Positions 15,392 to 23,570 of a DNA stretch of 35,132 nucleotides are shown here, piece after piece (within the stretch, counting starts at the first letter, position 1; every line of letters begins with the position of its first letter). The notes beneath the pieces were generated by a model. It searched no databases. It was not told the DNA's origin and saw only the letters and a list, made by a program, of their open reading frames with translations. The translations under genes and the position numbers were made by a program. Location: NCBI GenBank assembly GCA_025356015.1, contig JANXYO010000139.1, forward strand, positions 1-35,132. Reading direction: 5' to 3'. This DNA is from Spirochaetaceae bacterium (GTDB lineage Bacteria; Spirochaetota; Spirochaetia; Treponematales; Rectinemataceae).

Positions 15392-16603
15392 ATGGGTGGC
15401 AAGACCGGGGACAAGGACCTCCACGCAGGGCTTGAACCCGGAGTCCGCCCTGTCGCCGTCATAGGCATGCAGGAAGGCCAACTGCTTTACTCGGCCTTTG
15501 ACCTGTGCACCCGGGTCGGGATCTGGGATGGGCAGGCTGCCGTCGCCCTCCTCCAGGAGGAGGGGCAGAAGCCGATGCGGTCCTGGTCAGAGATGGACGG
15601 CTTCGCGGCCGACCTCAAGGCCCTCCACGAGGTCTCCCTCGAGCTCGCCCGTTCCGCCGACGAATTCGAGCTCTGCCGCAGCGCCGTCGAGCTCGGGAGG
15701 AAGCGCTTCGGCTTCGACCGCATCGAGCTCAAGACCGTGGATCCCAAGGACTCCCAATGGTACGTGGGCAGATGGTCGACCGATGACAAGGGCAGGATCA
15801 GGGACGAGAGGGGTCTCAGGACGGCCCGGGGGATAGGCCGCCGGCCCCCCGGATTCTACGACGGCTCCATGGCCCTGATCTGCGAGGACGAGGAATCGGG
15901 CCTCCCCCGCCCTGGCCCCTGCACCGCCCTGGCCCCCCTCTGGGACGGCCGGCGCTTCCTCGGGGAGCTCGAGGTGGCTGGCAGCCTTGGCCAGGAACTC
16001 GGCGAGGCGAAGCGGGAGGTCCTCGTCCTCTTCGCCAGGGTCGTGGCCCAGCTCACCAGCCTCAAGCGCGCCGAGGCCGAGCTGCGGATCCTCGCATCGA
16101 CGGATTCCCTCACCGGGGCCGTGAACCGCCGCGTCGCCCTCATCATCCTCGAAAAACAGCTTGGCCTGGCCCTCCGGAACAAGACCCCCCTCACCGTCTG
16201 CGTCGCCGATCTCGACCACCTGAAACGGGTGAACGACGGCTTCGGCCACGCGGCGGGTGACTCCTACATCACCTCGGTCTGCCAGGCCCTGGTCAAGAAC
16301 TCCCGCTCATCTGACACGGTCGGCCGCCTGGGCGGGGACGAGTTCCTCGTCCTCCTGCCAGACTGCGACCGCGAGGAGGCAGCCGCCCTCATGGGGAGGG
16401 TTGAGCTCGACATCGCGGCCGCCGCCTCGGGCCTTCCCTATAGCCCCTCCCTGAGCTGGGGCCTCGCGTCTATCGAGGAGCTCGGGCCGGGCAGCTGCGC
16501 AGATCCTCCCGTCGTGCGGCGCTGCATGGACGACATCATCGCCCTCGCCGACAGGCGCATGTACGATGTGAAGCGGAAGCGCCAGGCGAGGCGCAGGGCC
16601 TAG
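15392..16603 (+). CDS. GGDEF domain protein, probable diguanylate cyclase
   Basis: 403 residues. Makes c-di-GMP from two GTP. The C-terminal GGDEF domain (about 235-395) contains ADLDHLKRVNDGFGHAAGD and an intact GGDEF (314-318). An RxxD inhibitory site (RSSD) lies five residues earlier, so product inhibition is expected. Residues 60-230 look like a GAF-type sensor (FELCRSAVELGRKRFGFDRIEL), preceded by a short N-terminal segment of no known type. There is no membrane segment, so it is cytosolic. It stands alone behind alaS, and its stop overlaps the stop of the convergent small gene by 3 bases. With the HD-GYP protein before alaS it forms a local make-and-break pair for c-di-GMP. Confidence 0.92.
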   Translation: MGGKTGDKDLHAGLEPGVRPVAVIGMQEGQLLYSAFDLCTRVGIWDGQAAVALLQEEGQKPMRSWSEMDGFAADLKALHEVSLELARSADEFELCRSAVELGRKRFGFDRIELKTVDPKDSQWYVGRWSTDDKGRIRDERGLRTARGIGRRPPGFYDGSMALICEDEESGLPRPGPCTALAPLWDGRRFLGELEVAGSLGQELGEAKREVLVLFARVVAQLTSLKRAEAELRILASTDSLTGAVNRRVALIILEKQLGLALRNKTPLTVCVADLDHLKRVNDGFGHAAGDSYITSVCQALVKNSRSSDTVGRLGGDEFLVLLPDCDREEAAALMGRVELDIAAAASGLPYSPSLSWGLASIEELGPGSCADPPVVRRCMDDIIALADRRMYDVKRKRQARRRA

Positions 16604-17055
16604 TCGCTGCAGCGGCGCAGGTACTGGACGGCCGTCCTGCCATCTTCCCTGAGCCGCCTGAGGAAGAATGGGCCCTCGAGCTTGATGCCCTCCCACCAGG
16701 CATCCCTGGCAAAGGCCTCGAGAAAGGAGAGCAGCTCGGCCTCGTCGGCCGGCCTTGCCTGCATGAAGGCGTAGCGCCCGGCCGGGAGCTCGTATTCCTC
16801 GCCCCTGCCCTTCGAGCTTCCCTCGAACTCTGGCCTCGGGAGCGAGGCGATGCGGGGCCCCTCATCGTCGTCGGGCCCGAAAAGGAGGACGCTGTCGAAG
16901 ACCAGGAGCTCCTCCTCACCTTCGGTCATGGAAGGGCTCCGAAGGTCCTGAGCGGGAGCGCGGAAGAGGAGGGGGGCCCTGAGGTTGAGGACGAAAAGCT
17001 CGCTGCCGCTCATGGGCAATACTTGCCCGGCTCCGGCTCGGACTTCAAGGGGCAT
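16600..17055 (-). CDS. Conserved-looking small protein of unknown function
   Basis: 151 residues, not recognised. It is acidic and soluble, with no signal peptide, membrane segment or metal motif. It contains GSELFVLNLRAPLLFR near the start, an acidic stretch (TEGEEELLVFDSVLLFGPD), then AGRYAFMQARPADEAELLSFLEAFAR and WWEGIKLEGPFFLRRLREDG. This mix of beta-like and helical parts looks like a folded domain. It faces the GGDEF gene tail to tail, with stops overlapping by 3 bases. ATG 17055 has AGGAGG only 2 bases upstream, which is close; ATG 17013 (MSGSELF) is an alternative without a ribosome-binding site. Codon use matches its neighbours, supporting a real gene. Confidence 0.65.
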   Translation of the reverse strand: MPLEVRAGAGQVLPMSGSELFVLNLRAPLLFRAPAQDLRSPSMTEGEEELLVFDSVLLFGPDDDEGPRIASLPRPEFEGSSKGRGEEYELPAGRYAFMQARPADEAELLSFLEAFARDAWWEGIKLEGPFFLRRLREDGRTAVQYLRRCSD

Positions 17056-17099
17056 GGCCTCCTGCAGAATGGTTAACTAATCATTTTCTAAACAATATC

Positions 17100-17129
17100 T
17101 TGCGGAACTCGGACTTTTGCGGCTAGTAT
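17100..17129 (+). promoter_or_regulatory. Candidate promoter of the DUF47-PiT operon
   Basis: TTGCGG (17100-17105), an 18-base spacer and TAGTAT (17124-17129, 5 of 6). It lies in the AT-rich divergent gap 17056-17178, leaving about a 43-base leader with GGGAG 5 bases before the ATG. Confidence 0.4.
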
Positions 17130-17178
17130 GCGGCTGCAAAGCCCCAGCCAAATCGGGCCTGGAAACCAGGGAGACCAC

Positions 17179-17832
17179 ATGCGCTTCAATCTTCTTGACC
17201 TCCTCTTTCCAAGGGAGACCAAGTTCTACGATCTTTTCAACGACCACGCGGCCCGCCTCATCGCGGCCGCGAAGAAGCTGCGCGAGCTGGTCGACGTCCT
17301 CAATTCAGGCGAGGGCGCATCCAGGGAGACGATCCGGGCGGCCGTCGCCTCGGTCAACGAGATCGAGCGCGCCGCCGACAAGGTCGAGGCCAAGCTCAAC
17401 GACGCGATCGAGGAGAGCTTCATCACGCCCTTCGACCGCGAGGACATCCACCTCATCGGCAGCGTGGTCGACAACTGCGTCGACGCGATGAAGGCCCTCA
17501 CCCACAAGATCGACAACTACGCGATCACCAGGCTCCCCCCGCGCTGCCTCGACTTCGCCGAGCTCATCGTCGACGGTTCCATGTGCATCGCCGAGGCCTT
17601 CAAGGGCATGGAGAAGAAGTCCTCAATCACCACCACGGTCAAGAGCATCGGCGAGATCGAGCGCAAGGGGGATTTTCTCTTCTCGATCTGCATCGGTGAC
17701 CTCTTCAAGGGTGGCCAGGATCCCATCGAGGTGATCAAGGCCAAGGAGATCTACGAGGGCCTCGAGGACACCCTCAACAAGATCGACGGGGCGGGCAAGG
17801 TCCTGCGCCGCGTCATGATCAAGCAGGGCTAG
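17179..17832 (+). CDS. DUF47 (PhoU-like) phosphate transport accessory protein
   Basis: 217 residues, all-helical. The opening FNLLDLLFPRETKFYDLFNDHA is typical of the DUF47/Pit accessory family, distant relatives of PhoU. Members are almost always encoded next to a PiT transporter and are thought to adjust its activity. TPFDREDIHLIGSVVDNCVD is another family signature, with the acidic residues that bind metals in PhoU-type helices. Start ATG 17179 has GGGAG 5 bases upstream. An in-frame ATG at 17128 would add 17 residues with no family similarity and no ribosome-binding site. The PiT gene begins 11 bases after the stop, so the two form an operon. Confidence 0.92.
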   Translation: MRFNLLDLLFPRETKFYDLFNDHAARLIAAAKKLRELVDVLNSGEGASRETIRAAVASVNEIERAADKVEAKLNDAIEESFITPFDREDIHLIGSVVDNCVDAMKALTHKIDNYAITRLPPRCLDFAELIVDGSMCIAEAFKGMEKKSSITTTVKSIGEIERKGDFLFSICIGDLFKGGQDPIEVIKAKEIYEGLEDTLNKIDGAGKVLRRVMIKQG

Positions 17833-17843
17833 GGCCTAGGAAC

Positions 17844-18839
17844 ATGACCGAGATCCTCATGATCGCCGTGATCGCGGCCGCCCTCGCCTTCGACTTCTTC
17901 AACGGCTTCCACGATTCGGCCAACGCCATCGCCACGATCGTCATCACCAAGACCCTCAAGCCAGGCCAGGCCGTGATCCTCGCCGGCCTCGCGAACTTCG
18001 TGGGCTATTTCGCCTTTGGCGTGGCAGTGGCCTCGACGATCGGCAAGGGCGTCATCGGTGTGCAGTACATCAGCCTGCCCATCCTCATCGCGGCCCTCGT
18101 GGGGGCCATCATCTGGAACATCATCACCTGGCTCCTCGGCCTGCCCACTTCCTCGAGCCACGCCCTCATCGGCGGCCTCGTGGGCGCGGCCGTGGCCTCT
18201 GCCGGGATCAAGGCCGTCATCGTCGCGGGTCTTGGCAAGATCGCCCTCTTCATCGTCCTCGCACCCCTGTTGGGTATGCTTGGCGCCGTGGTCTTCACCA
18301 ACATCGTCCTCGCCATCTCGCGCAAGGCCAAGCCGGTGCCCGCGAACAAGGTATTCAAGCGTCTCCAGCTGCTCTCGGCCTCGGTCTACGCCGTCGCCCA
18401 CGGCACGAACGACGCCCAGAAGTCCATGGGCATCATCGCCCTCGCCCTCGTCGCGGGAGGGGTCAACGCCGAGTTCAGGCTCGACGAGTGGGTCGTCCTC
18501 TCCTGCTATTCGGCGATGGCGATCGGCACCATGTTCGGAGGCTGGCGCATCGTGCGCACCATGGGCTCGAGGATCACGAAGATAAGGCCCATGGAGGGCT
18601 TCTGCGCCGAGACCTCCTCGGCCGTGGTGATGCTCCTCACGGCCCATTTCGGAATCCCTGTGTCCACAACCCACGTGATTGCGGGCTCGATCATGGGCGT
18701 AGGCACCGTGGAGCGGGCCTCGGCCGTCAGGTGGATAACGGCGCGCAGGATAGTGTGGGCCTGGTTCCTGACGATCCCCTTCACGGCCCTGGTCGCGGCC
18801 GCTGTCTTCTCCCTCCTCAGCCTCGTCCTCCCGAAGTAG
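17844..18839 (+). CDS. Inorganic phosphate transporter, PiT family
   Basis: 331 residues with about ten hydrophobic helices. It takes up phosphate (as a metal-phosphate complex or with a cation) across the inner membrane. The two inverted family repeats are clear: FFNGFHDSANAIATIV near the N-terminus with LPTSSSHALIGGLVG, and VYAVAHGTNDAQKSMGIIALAL with HFGIPVSTTHVIAGSIMGVG in the second half. The paired GxxDxAN-like and PTSSSH/PVSTTH motifs carry the substrate. Length is that of the short bacterial Pit proteins. Coupling with the DUF47 gene is the standard arrangement. The following 121 bases hold the direct repeats described separately and no clear terminator. Confidence 0.95.
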   Translation: MTEILMIAVIAAALAFDFFNGFHDSANAIATIVITKTLKPGQAVILAGLANFVGYFAFGVAVASTIGKGVIGVQYISLPILIAALVGAIIWNIITWLLGLPTSSSHALIGGLVGAAVASAGIKAVIVAGLGKIALFIVLAPLLGMLGAVVFTNIVLAISRKAKPVPANKVFKRLQLLSASVYAVAHGTNDAQKSMGIIALALVAGGVNAEFRLDEWVVLSCYSAMAIGTMFGGWRIVRTMGSRITKIRPMEGFCAETSSAVVMLLTAHFGIPVSTTHVIAGSIMGVGTVERASAVRWITARRIVWAWFLTIPFTALVAAAVFSLLSLVLPK

Positions 18840-18855
18840 GCTGCCCCGCCGGCGG

Positions 18856-18932
18856 CGGAGCTCAAGCCCCGCCGGGGGCAAAACTCAGAGGGCCCCGGCG
18901 GGACGGAGCCTTAGCCCCGGCGGTAGCAAAAC
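18856..18932 (+). repeat. Two 29-base GC-rich direct repeats before dxs
   Basis: Bases 18856-18884 and 18904-18932 match at 23 of 29 positions with no gaps: both begin CGGAGC, centre on AGCCCCG-CGG and end GCAAAAC. The period is 48 bases. Each unit can pair internally, or with the CCGGCGG/CCCCGGCGGG segment between them. A third partial copy (GCCCCGCCGG, 18843-18852) precedes them. They end just upstream of the dxs -10 box. Confidence 0.6.
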
Positions 18933-18952
18933 AGGGAATGCTGTGCTATCGT
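18924..18952 (+). promoter_or_regulatory. Candidate extended -10 promoter of dxs, predicted leaderless
   Basis: TG-C-TATCGT (18944-18952) is an extended -10. TAGCAA (18924-18929) is a weak -35 at 17-base spacing. ATG 18961 is 8 bases after the -10 box with no ribosome-binding site between, matching the alaS geometry. Confidence 0.45.
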
Positions 18953-18960
18953 TCTTCCCG

Positions 18961-20886
18961 ATGGCAATTCTCGACTCGATCGATTCACCCTCAGACCTGA
19001 AGCGGCTCAGCCCGCGGGAATTGCTCGCCCTCGCCTCGGAGATCAGGGACAGGATAGTGGCCACTGTCGTGCGCAACGGGGGCCACCTGGCCTCCAACCT
19101 CGGCGTGGTCGAGCTCACCCTTGCCCTGCACCGCGTCTTCGATTCGCCGGGCGACTCCATCGTGTGGGACGTGGGCCACCAGTGCTACACGCACAAGCTC
19201 CTCACCGGCCGCAGGGAGTCCTTCTCCTCGCTGCGCAGGAGCGATGGCATATCGGGCTTCCCCAAAAGATCCGAGAGCCCCCATGATTCCTTCGACACCG
19301 GCCACGCCTCGACCTCGATCTCGGCGGCCCTCGGGATCCTCCAGGCCAGGGTCAGCAGGGGAGAGGGCGGAAAGGTGATAGCGGTCATCGGCGACGGGGC
19401 CCTCACCGGGGGCATGGCCTTCGAGGCCCTGAGCCACGCCGGCCACCTTGGCCTGCCCCTGGTCGTCGTGCTCAACGACAACAAGATGTCCATATCGGCC
19501 AACGTGGGAGCCCTTTCCCGCTATCTCTCGAGGCTCTCGGCGACGGCGCCCTACCAGGCCTTCCGCTCGCGCACAGACAGGCTTGTCCGCGGCATTCCCC
19601 TTGTCGGCCCCTGGCTCTACGCCCTCATGTACCGGGGCAAGCGGGCGGTGAAGGCCCTGCTGTACAAGGAGAACCTCTTCTCCGACCTCGGATTCGAGTA
19701 TGTCGGCCCGATCGACGGCCACAACCTCCCTGTCCTCCTCGACGTGTTCAAGGACGTGAGGGTCTTGAGGCGTCCCGTCGTCGTCCACGTCCTTACCAGG
19801 AAGGGCAAGGGCTTCGAGCTCGCCGAGGAGGATCCCGCCCTCTACCACGGTCTGTCGCCGATGCGCTGCTCCGACGGCGAGGTCGAGCCCCGTCAGGCCT
19901 CCTCCTTCACCGAGGCCTTCTCGGAGGCGATCATGAAGGAGGCCTGCGCGGACGAGAGGGTCGTCGCCGTCACCGCAGCCATGACCAAGGGCACCGGCCT
20001 CGAGCCCTTCCGCGCCTCCTTCCCCAAGCGACTCTACGATGTCGGGATAGCCGAGCAGCACGCGGTCACCTTCGCTGCCGGCCTCGCCGCCGGGGGCCTA
20101 AAGCCCGTGGTGGCCATCTACTCGACCTTCCTCCAGCGGGCGGTCGACCAGGTCTTCCACGACGTCGCCCTGCAGGGCCTTCCAGTCGTCTTCGCCCTCG
20201 ACCGCGCCGGGGCCGTAGGGGAGGACGGCGAGACCCACCAGGGCATCTACGACATCGCCCTTCTGCGCTCCTTCCCAGGGCTCGCGATCCTCGCCCCGGC
20301 GAGCGCCGCCGAGCTCGGCCTCTGCCTCGGCTGGGCCCTCTCCTCGGGCCTTCCCGCCGTCATCCGCTACCCGAAGTCCGACTGCCCCGCCGAAGAGGGG
20401 GCCTTCTTCGAGCAGCTCTCACCCGGGAGGGGCAACTTCGTCAGGCGCTCCGGCGCCGAAACCCTCCTCGTGACGATGGGTGGACTCGTCCAGCTTGCGA
20501 CCGAGGCCTCCGATATCCTCGCCGCCGAGCCGGGAAGCAGGACCTTGGCCGATGTCTACTCCCTGCGCTTCATCGCTCCCCTCGACGAGGATGCCTTCCT
20601 GGACGCCATCGCCCCCTACAGGCGGGTGATCGTCCTCGAGGAAGGGGTGGTGCGGGGCGGCATCGGCGAGCACCTCGCCGCCCTGGCCTCGCGGCGCCTG
20701 CCTCGGATATCCTTCAGGACCGCTGGCTTCCCGGCCGAGCCCTATGCCCAGGCCAGCAGGATGAGGCTTCTCGAGCTGGCCCGCCTGACGAGCCTCGCCA
20801 TCGCGGAGCGGGTGAGGGAGGCCGAGTTCGAGGACGAGGCCGGGAACGGCCGCATCTTCCTCTTCCGCGCCGAGGGCGCCAGGTAA
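18961..20886 (+). CDS. dxs: 1-deoxy-D-xylulose-5-phosphate synthase
   Basis: Thiamine-diphosphate enzyme condensing pyruvate and glyceraldehyde 3-phosphate, the first step of the MEP isoprenoid pathway and a supply for thiamine and pyridoxal. 641 residues, normal length. GDGALTGGMAFEAL and LNDNKMSISANVGALSRYLS bind the cofactor and metal; DVGIAEQHAVTFAAGLA holds the glutamate of the pyrimidine-domain site; AGAVGEDGETHQGIYD and RYPKSDCP are standard. The start is ATG 18961 (MAILDSID). GTG 18943 would add six residues (start-LSFFP) and has a GGGA at closer spacing, so it remains possible. The TAA shares a base with the ATG of folP (TAATG), so dxs probably leads the operon that runs to the HAD gene. 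Confidence 0.97.
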   Translation: MAILDSIDSPSDLKRLSPRELLALASEIRDRIVATVVRNGGHLASNLGVVELTLALHRVFDSPGDSIVWDVGHQCYTHKLLTGRRESFSSLRRSDGISGFPKRSESPHDSFDTGHASTSISAALGILQARVSRGEGGKVIAVIGDGALTGGMAFEALSHAGHLGLPLVVVLNDNKMSISANVGALSRYLSRLSATAPYQAFRSRTDRLVRGIPLVGPWLYALMYRGKRAVKALLYKENLFSDLGFEYVGPIDGHNLPVLLDVFKDVRVLRRPVVVHVLTRKGKGFELAEEDPALYHGLSPMRCSDGEVEPRQASSFTEAFSEAIMKEACADERVVAVTAAMTKGTGLEPFRASFPKRLYDVGIAEQHAVTFAAGLAAGGLKPVVAIYSTFLQRAVDQVFHDVALQGLPVVFALDRAGAVGEDGETHQGIYDIALLRSFPGLAILAPASAAELGLCLGWALSSGLPAVIRYPKSDCPAEEGAFFEQLSPGRGNFVRRSGAETLLVTMGGLVQLATEASDILAAEPGSRTLADVYSLRFIAPLDEDAFLDAIAPYRRVIVLEEGVVRGGIGEHLAALASRRLPRISFRTAGFPAEPYAQASRMRLLELARLTSLAIAERVREAEFEDEAGNGRIFLFRAEGAR

Positions 20887-21821
20887 TGTCGCACAACGTG
20901 TCCGGGGACCAGGCCGCCTCGATCCCCCTGCCGCGGGGCCGCTCGCTTCGCCTGGGAGGGCGCAGCCTGGTCATGGGCATCATCAACGTGACGCCAGACT
21001 CCTTCTACCCGGGGAGCCGGATCGCCCCCGCCCCGGGCGCAGCGCCCGCCCAGGGTGGTCAGGCCTCCCAGGCCGAGCGGGCCTGCGCCGCGGCCCTCGC
21101 CATGTTCGAGGCCGGGGCGGCCATAGTCGATGTCGGCGGCGAGTCGACCAGGCCAGGGGCGGCGGCAGTGAGCCTTGACGAGGAGCTCTCCCGGGTCATT
21201 CCGGTGATCAGGGCGATACGCCGTGAGAGCGACGTACCAATATCCGTGGACACGCGCAACTCCGCGGTCGCCCAGGCGGCGATCGAGGCCGGCGCCGACA
21301 TCATCAACGACGTGTCCGCCCTGGGCCATGACAGCGCGATGTGCGCCCTCGCGGCCGCCAGCGGCCTCCCCCTGGTCCTCATGCACATGAAGGGCGAGCC
21401 TGGCAGCATGCAGGACTCCCCCTTCTACGAGGACTGCCCCGCCGAGGTCCTCTCCTTCCTCCTGGGCGCGGCCGCGAGGGCCGAGGCCGCCGGCGTTGCC
21501 CGCGACCGCATCATCCTCGATCCGGGCATCGGCTTCGGAAAGCGGCTCAAGGACAACCTCGCCCTCATCGCCCGCCTGGACGAGCTCGTGGCCGCTGGCT
21601 ACCCCGTCCTCGTGGGCCTCTCGCGCAAGCGTTTCATCGAGGCCCTCACCGGGAGACCCGTCGAGGGGCGCCTGGCGGGCAGCCTCGGCGCAGCCTGCGC
21701 GGCATGGCTCAAAGGGGCGAGGCTTTTCCGCGTCCACGACGTGGCCCAGACCGTCGACGCCCTGGCCGTCCTCGAGGCCTCCCTCTCGGGCCGCCGCCCC
21801 CAGGGAATGGTCTCGCCGTGA
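20886..21821 (+). CDS. folP: Dihydropteroate synthase
   Basis: Joins p-aminobenzoate to dihydropterin pyrophosphate in folate synthesis. 311 residues, slightly longer than the usual 270-285 because of an N-terminal extension and a Pro/Ala-rich insert (RIAPAPGAAPAQGGQ) right after the first motif. All pterin-site motifs are present: GIINVTPDSFYPGS, VDVGGESTRPGA, DTRNSAVAQAAIEAGADIIN (split over the DVSA turn), LMHMKGEPGSMQ, ILDPGIGFGK and VGLSRKRFI. The start overlaps the dxs stop by one base, and the stop overlaps the cdaA GTG (GTGA). Placement of folP directly before cdaA is seen in several lineages. Nothing suggests a sulfonamide-resistant variant. Confidence 0.95.
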   Translation: MSHNVSGDQAASIPLPRGRSLRLGGRSLVMGIINVTPDSFYPGSRIAPAPGAAPAQGGQASQAERACAAALAMFEAGAAIVDVGGESTRPGAAAVSLDEELSRVIPVIRAIRRESDVPISVDTRNSAVAQAAIEAGADIINDVSALGHDSAMCALAAASGLPLVLMHMKGEPGSMQDSPFYEDCPAEVLSFLLGAAARAEAAGVARDRIILDPGIGFGKRLKDNLALIARLDELVAAGYPVLVGLSRKRFIEALTGRPVEGRLAGSLGAACAAWLKGARLFRVHDVAQTVDALAVLEASLSGRRPQGMVSP

Positions 21822-22624
21822 GCATGGGCGAGATCGTCTCTGTCTTCGCGGTCTATGTCAGGCCGGCCCTCGACATCATCCTCCTCGCCTTCCTGGTCTT
21901 CAAGACCTACGAGCTCCTCGTGAGGACCCAGGCAGTCCAGCTGGTCAAGGGCGCCCTCATCCTGGCCGCTTTCTACGGCGCGGCCTTTTTCCTCCAGCTC
22001 GCGACGGTCACATGGATCCTCAACGTCCTGGGGCCCGGCCTCATCATCGCCCTCGCGATCGTCTTCCAGCCCGAGCTCCGCAAGATATTCATGCGCCTGG
22101 GCCAGGGAGGCCTGTTCCGTGGAGGCTCGAGGCCCCGGGTAACCCAGATAGAGGCTGCCCTCAACGCCGCCGAGATGCTCTCCTCCTCGAGGAGGGGGGC
22201 CCTTATCGTCTTCGCGCGAAACGTCGGCCTCAAGAACATCATAGACACCGGCACCAGGCTCGACGCCCTGCTCTCCTCGAGCCTCATCCTGACCATCTTC
22301 GGCCACGACACTCCCCTGCACGACGGGGCCCTGATCGTCCAGGAGGGGAGGGTGGCCGCCGCCGGCTGCTTCCTGCCCCTCTCCGAGCAGCAGGACATAC
22401 GCAAGAGCTTCGGCACCCGCCACCGAGCCGCGCTTGGCCTCTCGGAGGAGGCCGACGCCGTCGTCCTCGTCGTCTCGGAGGAGACGGGTGCCCTCTCCCT
22501 GGCCTACGAGTCCAAGCTCTACTACGGCCTCACCCTCGACCTCATACGCAGGAGGCTCGGGGAACTGCTCGAGTTCCCCGAACCCACGGCAGACGAACTC
22601 GAGGAGGCCCCCGTTGCGGAGTAG
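21818..22624 (+). CDS. cdaA: Diadenylate cyclase CdaA (c-di-AMP synthase)
   Basis: Membrane-bound enzyme making c-di-AMP from two ATP. 268 residues, normal for CdaA. Three N-terminal transmembrane helices (about 10-90; IILLAFLVFKTYELL, LVKGALILAAFYGAAFFLQL, TWILNVLGPGLIIALAIVF) precede the DAC domain. Its DGA motif is at 169-171 (HDGALIV) and RHR at 201-203 (GTRHRAALGLSE). The open frame runs upstream into folP but shows no sensible protein there. GTG 21818 overlaps the folP stop as GTGA; ATG 21824 two codons on is the alternative. The 3' end overlaps cdaR by 11 bases. c-di-AMP generally controls potassium and osmolyte balance. Confidence 0.95.
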   Translation: MSMGEIVSVFAVYVRPALDIILLAFLVFKTYELLVRTQAVQLVKGALILAAFYGAAFFLQLATVTWILNVLGPGLIIALAIVFQPELRKIFMRLGQGGLFRGGSRPRVTQIEAALNAAEMLSSSRRGALIVFARNVGLKNIIDTGTRLDALLSSSLILTIFGHDTPLHDGALIVQEGRVAAAGCFLPLSEQQDIRKSFGTRHRAALGLSEEADAVVLVVSEETGALSLAYESKLYYGLTLDLIRRRLGELLEFPEPTADELEEAPVAE

Positions 22625-23570
22625 AAACTGGGCCACCCGCCTGCTTTCGAGCTGGCCCGCGAAGGTCCTCTCCCTCGCCGCCGCCCTCCTTCTGTTCTTC
22701 TTCTACCGGCTCAACCGCCTCGAGGACCGCTACATATCGGTGCCCCTGTCGGTCTCGATGAACGACGAGTTCGTGCCCGCGAGCGAGTATCCCCGCTCGG
22801 TGCGCATCACCCTGCGTGGAGAGTCAAACAGCCTCTTCAAGATCCAGGAGAACGACATCAGGGCTGCCCTTGACCTGAGCGGTTTCAGGAGCGAGGGAGT
22901 GTTCAGGGTTCCCGTCCAGGTCGAGAAGATAGGCAGCGCCCTGGGGGTCGATCCCCTCGAGATCCAGGCCGAGCCCAGCGATGTGGCCGTGGGCATGGAG
23001 AAGCGGGTGAGCAAGACAGTCCCCATCACCCCATCCTTCCGCGGCTTCCTCGAGCCGGGCTTCGAGCTCGTCTCCTTCGATTTTGTCCCGCCCGAGGTCG
23101 AGATCTATGGGCCCGCAAGGGCCGTGGCCCGGGTCGCCGACATGACCACCGACTTCATCGAGCTCACGGGCAAGAACTCCGACTTCGCCTCGAGGATCAG
23201 GCTTCTCAAGAAGGAGAGCCTGGTGAATTTCTCGGGCATCGATTCGGTGGAGTTCAGGGCCGTCGTCCAGAAGTCCCTTGCTGTCAGGACCTTCCCCGCT
23301 ATCGAGATAGCCGTGCGCGGCCTGCCAGAGGGCCTTCAGCTGGTGACCCCCCTGCCCAAGGGCTGGGTGGGTGTGAGGTCCGCGAACTCCGACATCTCGG
23401 GCTTCAGCCCCGGGCCCGACACCCTGAGCGTGGACCTCTCTATCGCGCGAAAGAGCGGTAGCTATACCATACCAGTCACGGCCTGGGCCCCAGAGGGCTT
23501 TGTGGTCGAGCGCTTCGAGCCGAGGTCCCTGACCGTCGTCCTCGAGGCGCGTAAGGACTTCCAGCCATGA
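22614..23570 (+). CDS. cdaR: YbbR-domain regulator of diadenylate cyclase
   Basis: 318 residues. One N-terminal membrane anchor (AKVLSLAAALLLFFFY, about 13-28), then an extracytoplasmic part with about three YbbR repeats, seen as VPLSVSMNDEFVPASEYP, VPITPSFRGFLEPGFEL and FPAIEIAVRGLPEGLQL. The repeats share hydrophobic-strand and GP(A)-type turns. Family role: binds the CdaA membrane part and adjusts c-di-AMP output. Start TTG 22614 is chosen because GAGGAGG (22601-22607) lies 6 bases before it. The frame is open far upstream, but that is shadow of cdaA. It overlaps acpS by ATGA. A rare TTG start may keep the level low relative to cdaA. Confidence 0.88.
   Translation: MRSRNWATRLLSSWPAKVLSLAAALLLFFFYRLNRLEDRYISVPLSVSMNDEFVPASEYPRSVRITLRGESNSLFKIQENDIRAALDLSGFRSEGVFRVPVQVEKIGSALGVDPLEIQAEPSDVAVGMEKRVSKTVPITPSFRGFLEPGFELVSFDFVPPEVEIYGPARAVARVADMTTDFIELTGKNSDFASRIRLLKKESLVNFSGIDSVEFRAVVQKSLAVRTFPAIEIAVRGLPEGLQLVTPLPKGWVGVRSANSDISGFSPGPDTLSVDLSIARKSGSYTIPVTAWAPEGFVVERFEPRSLTVVLEARKDFQP

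Noticed and set aside
21341-21817. Upstream extension of the CdaA frame into folP
   Set aside because: The extension is Arg/Pro/Gly-rich and lies within folP; CdaA homologues start at the first membrane helix.
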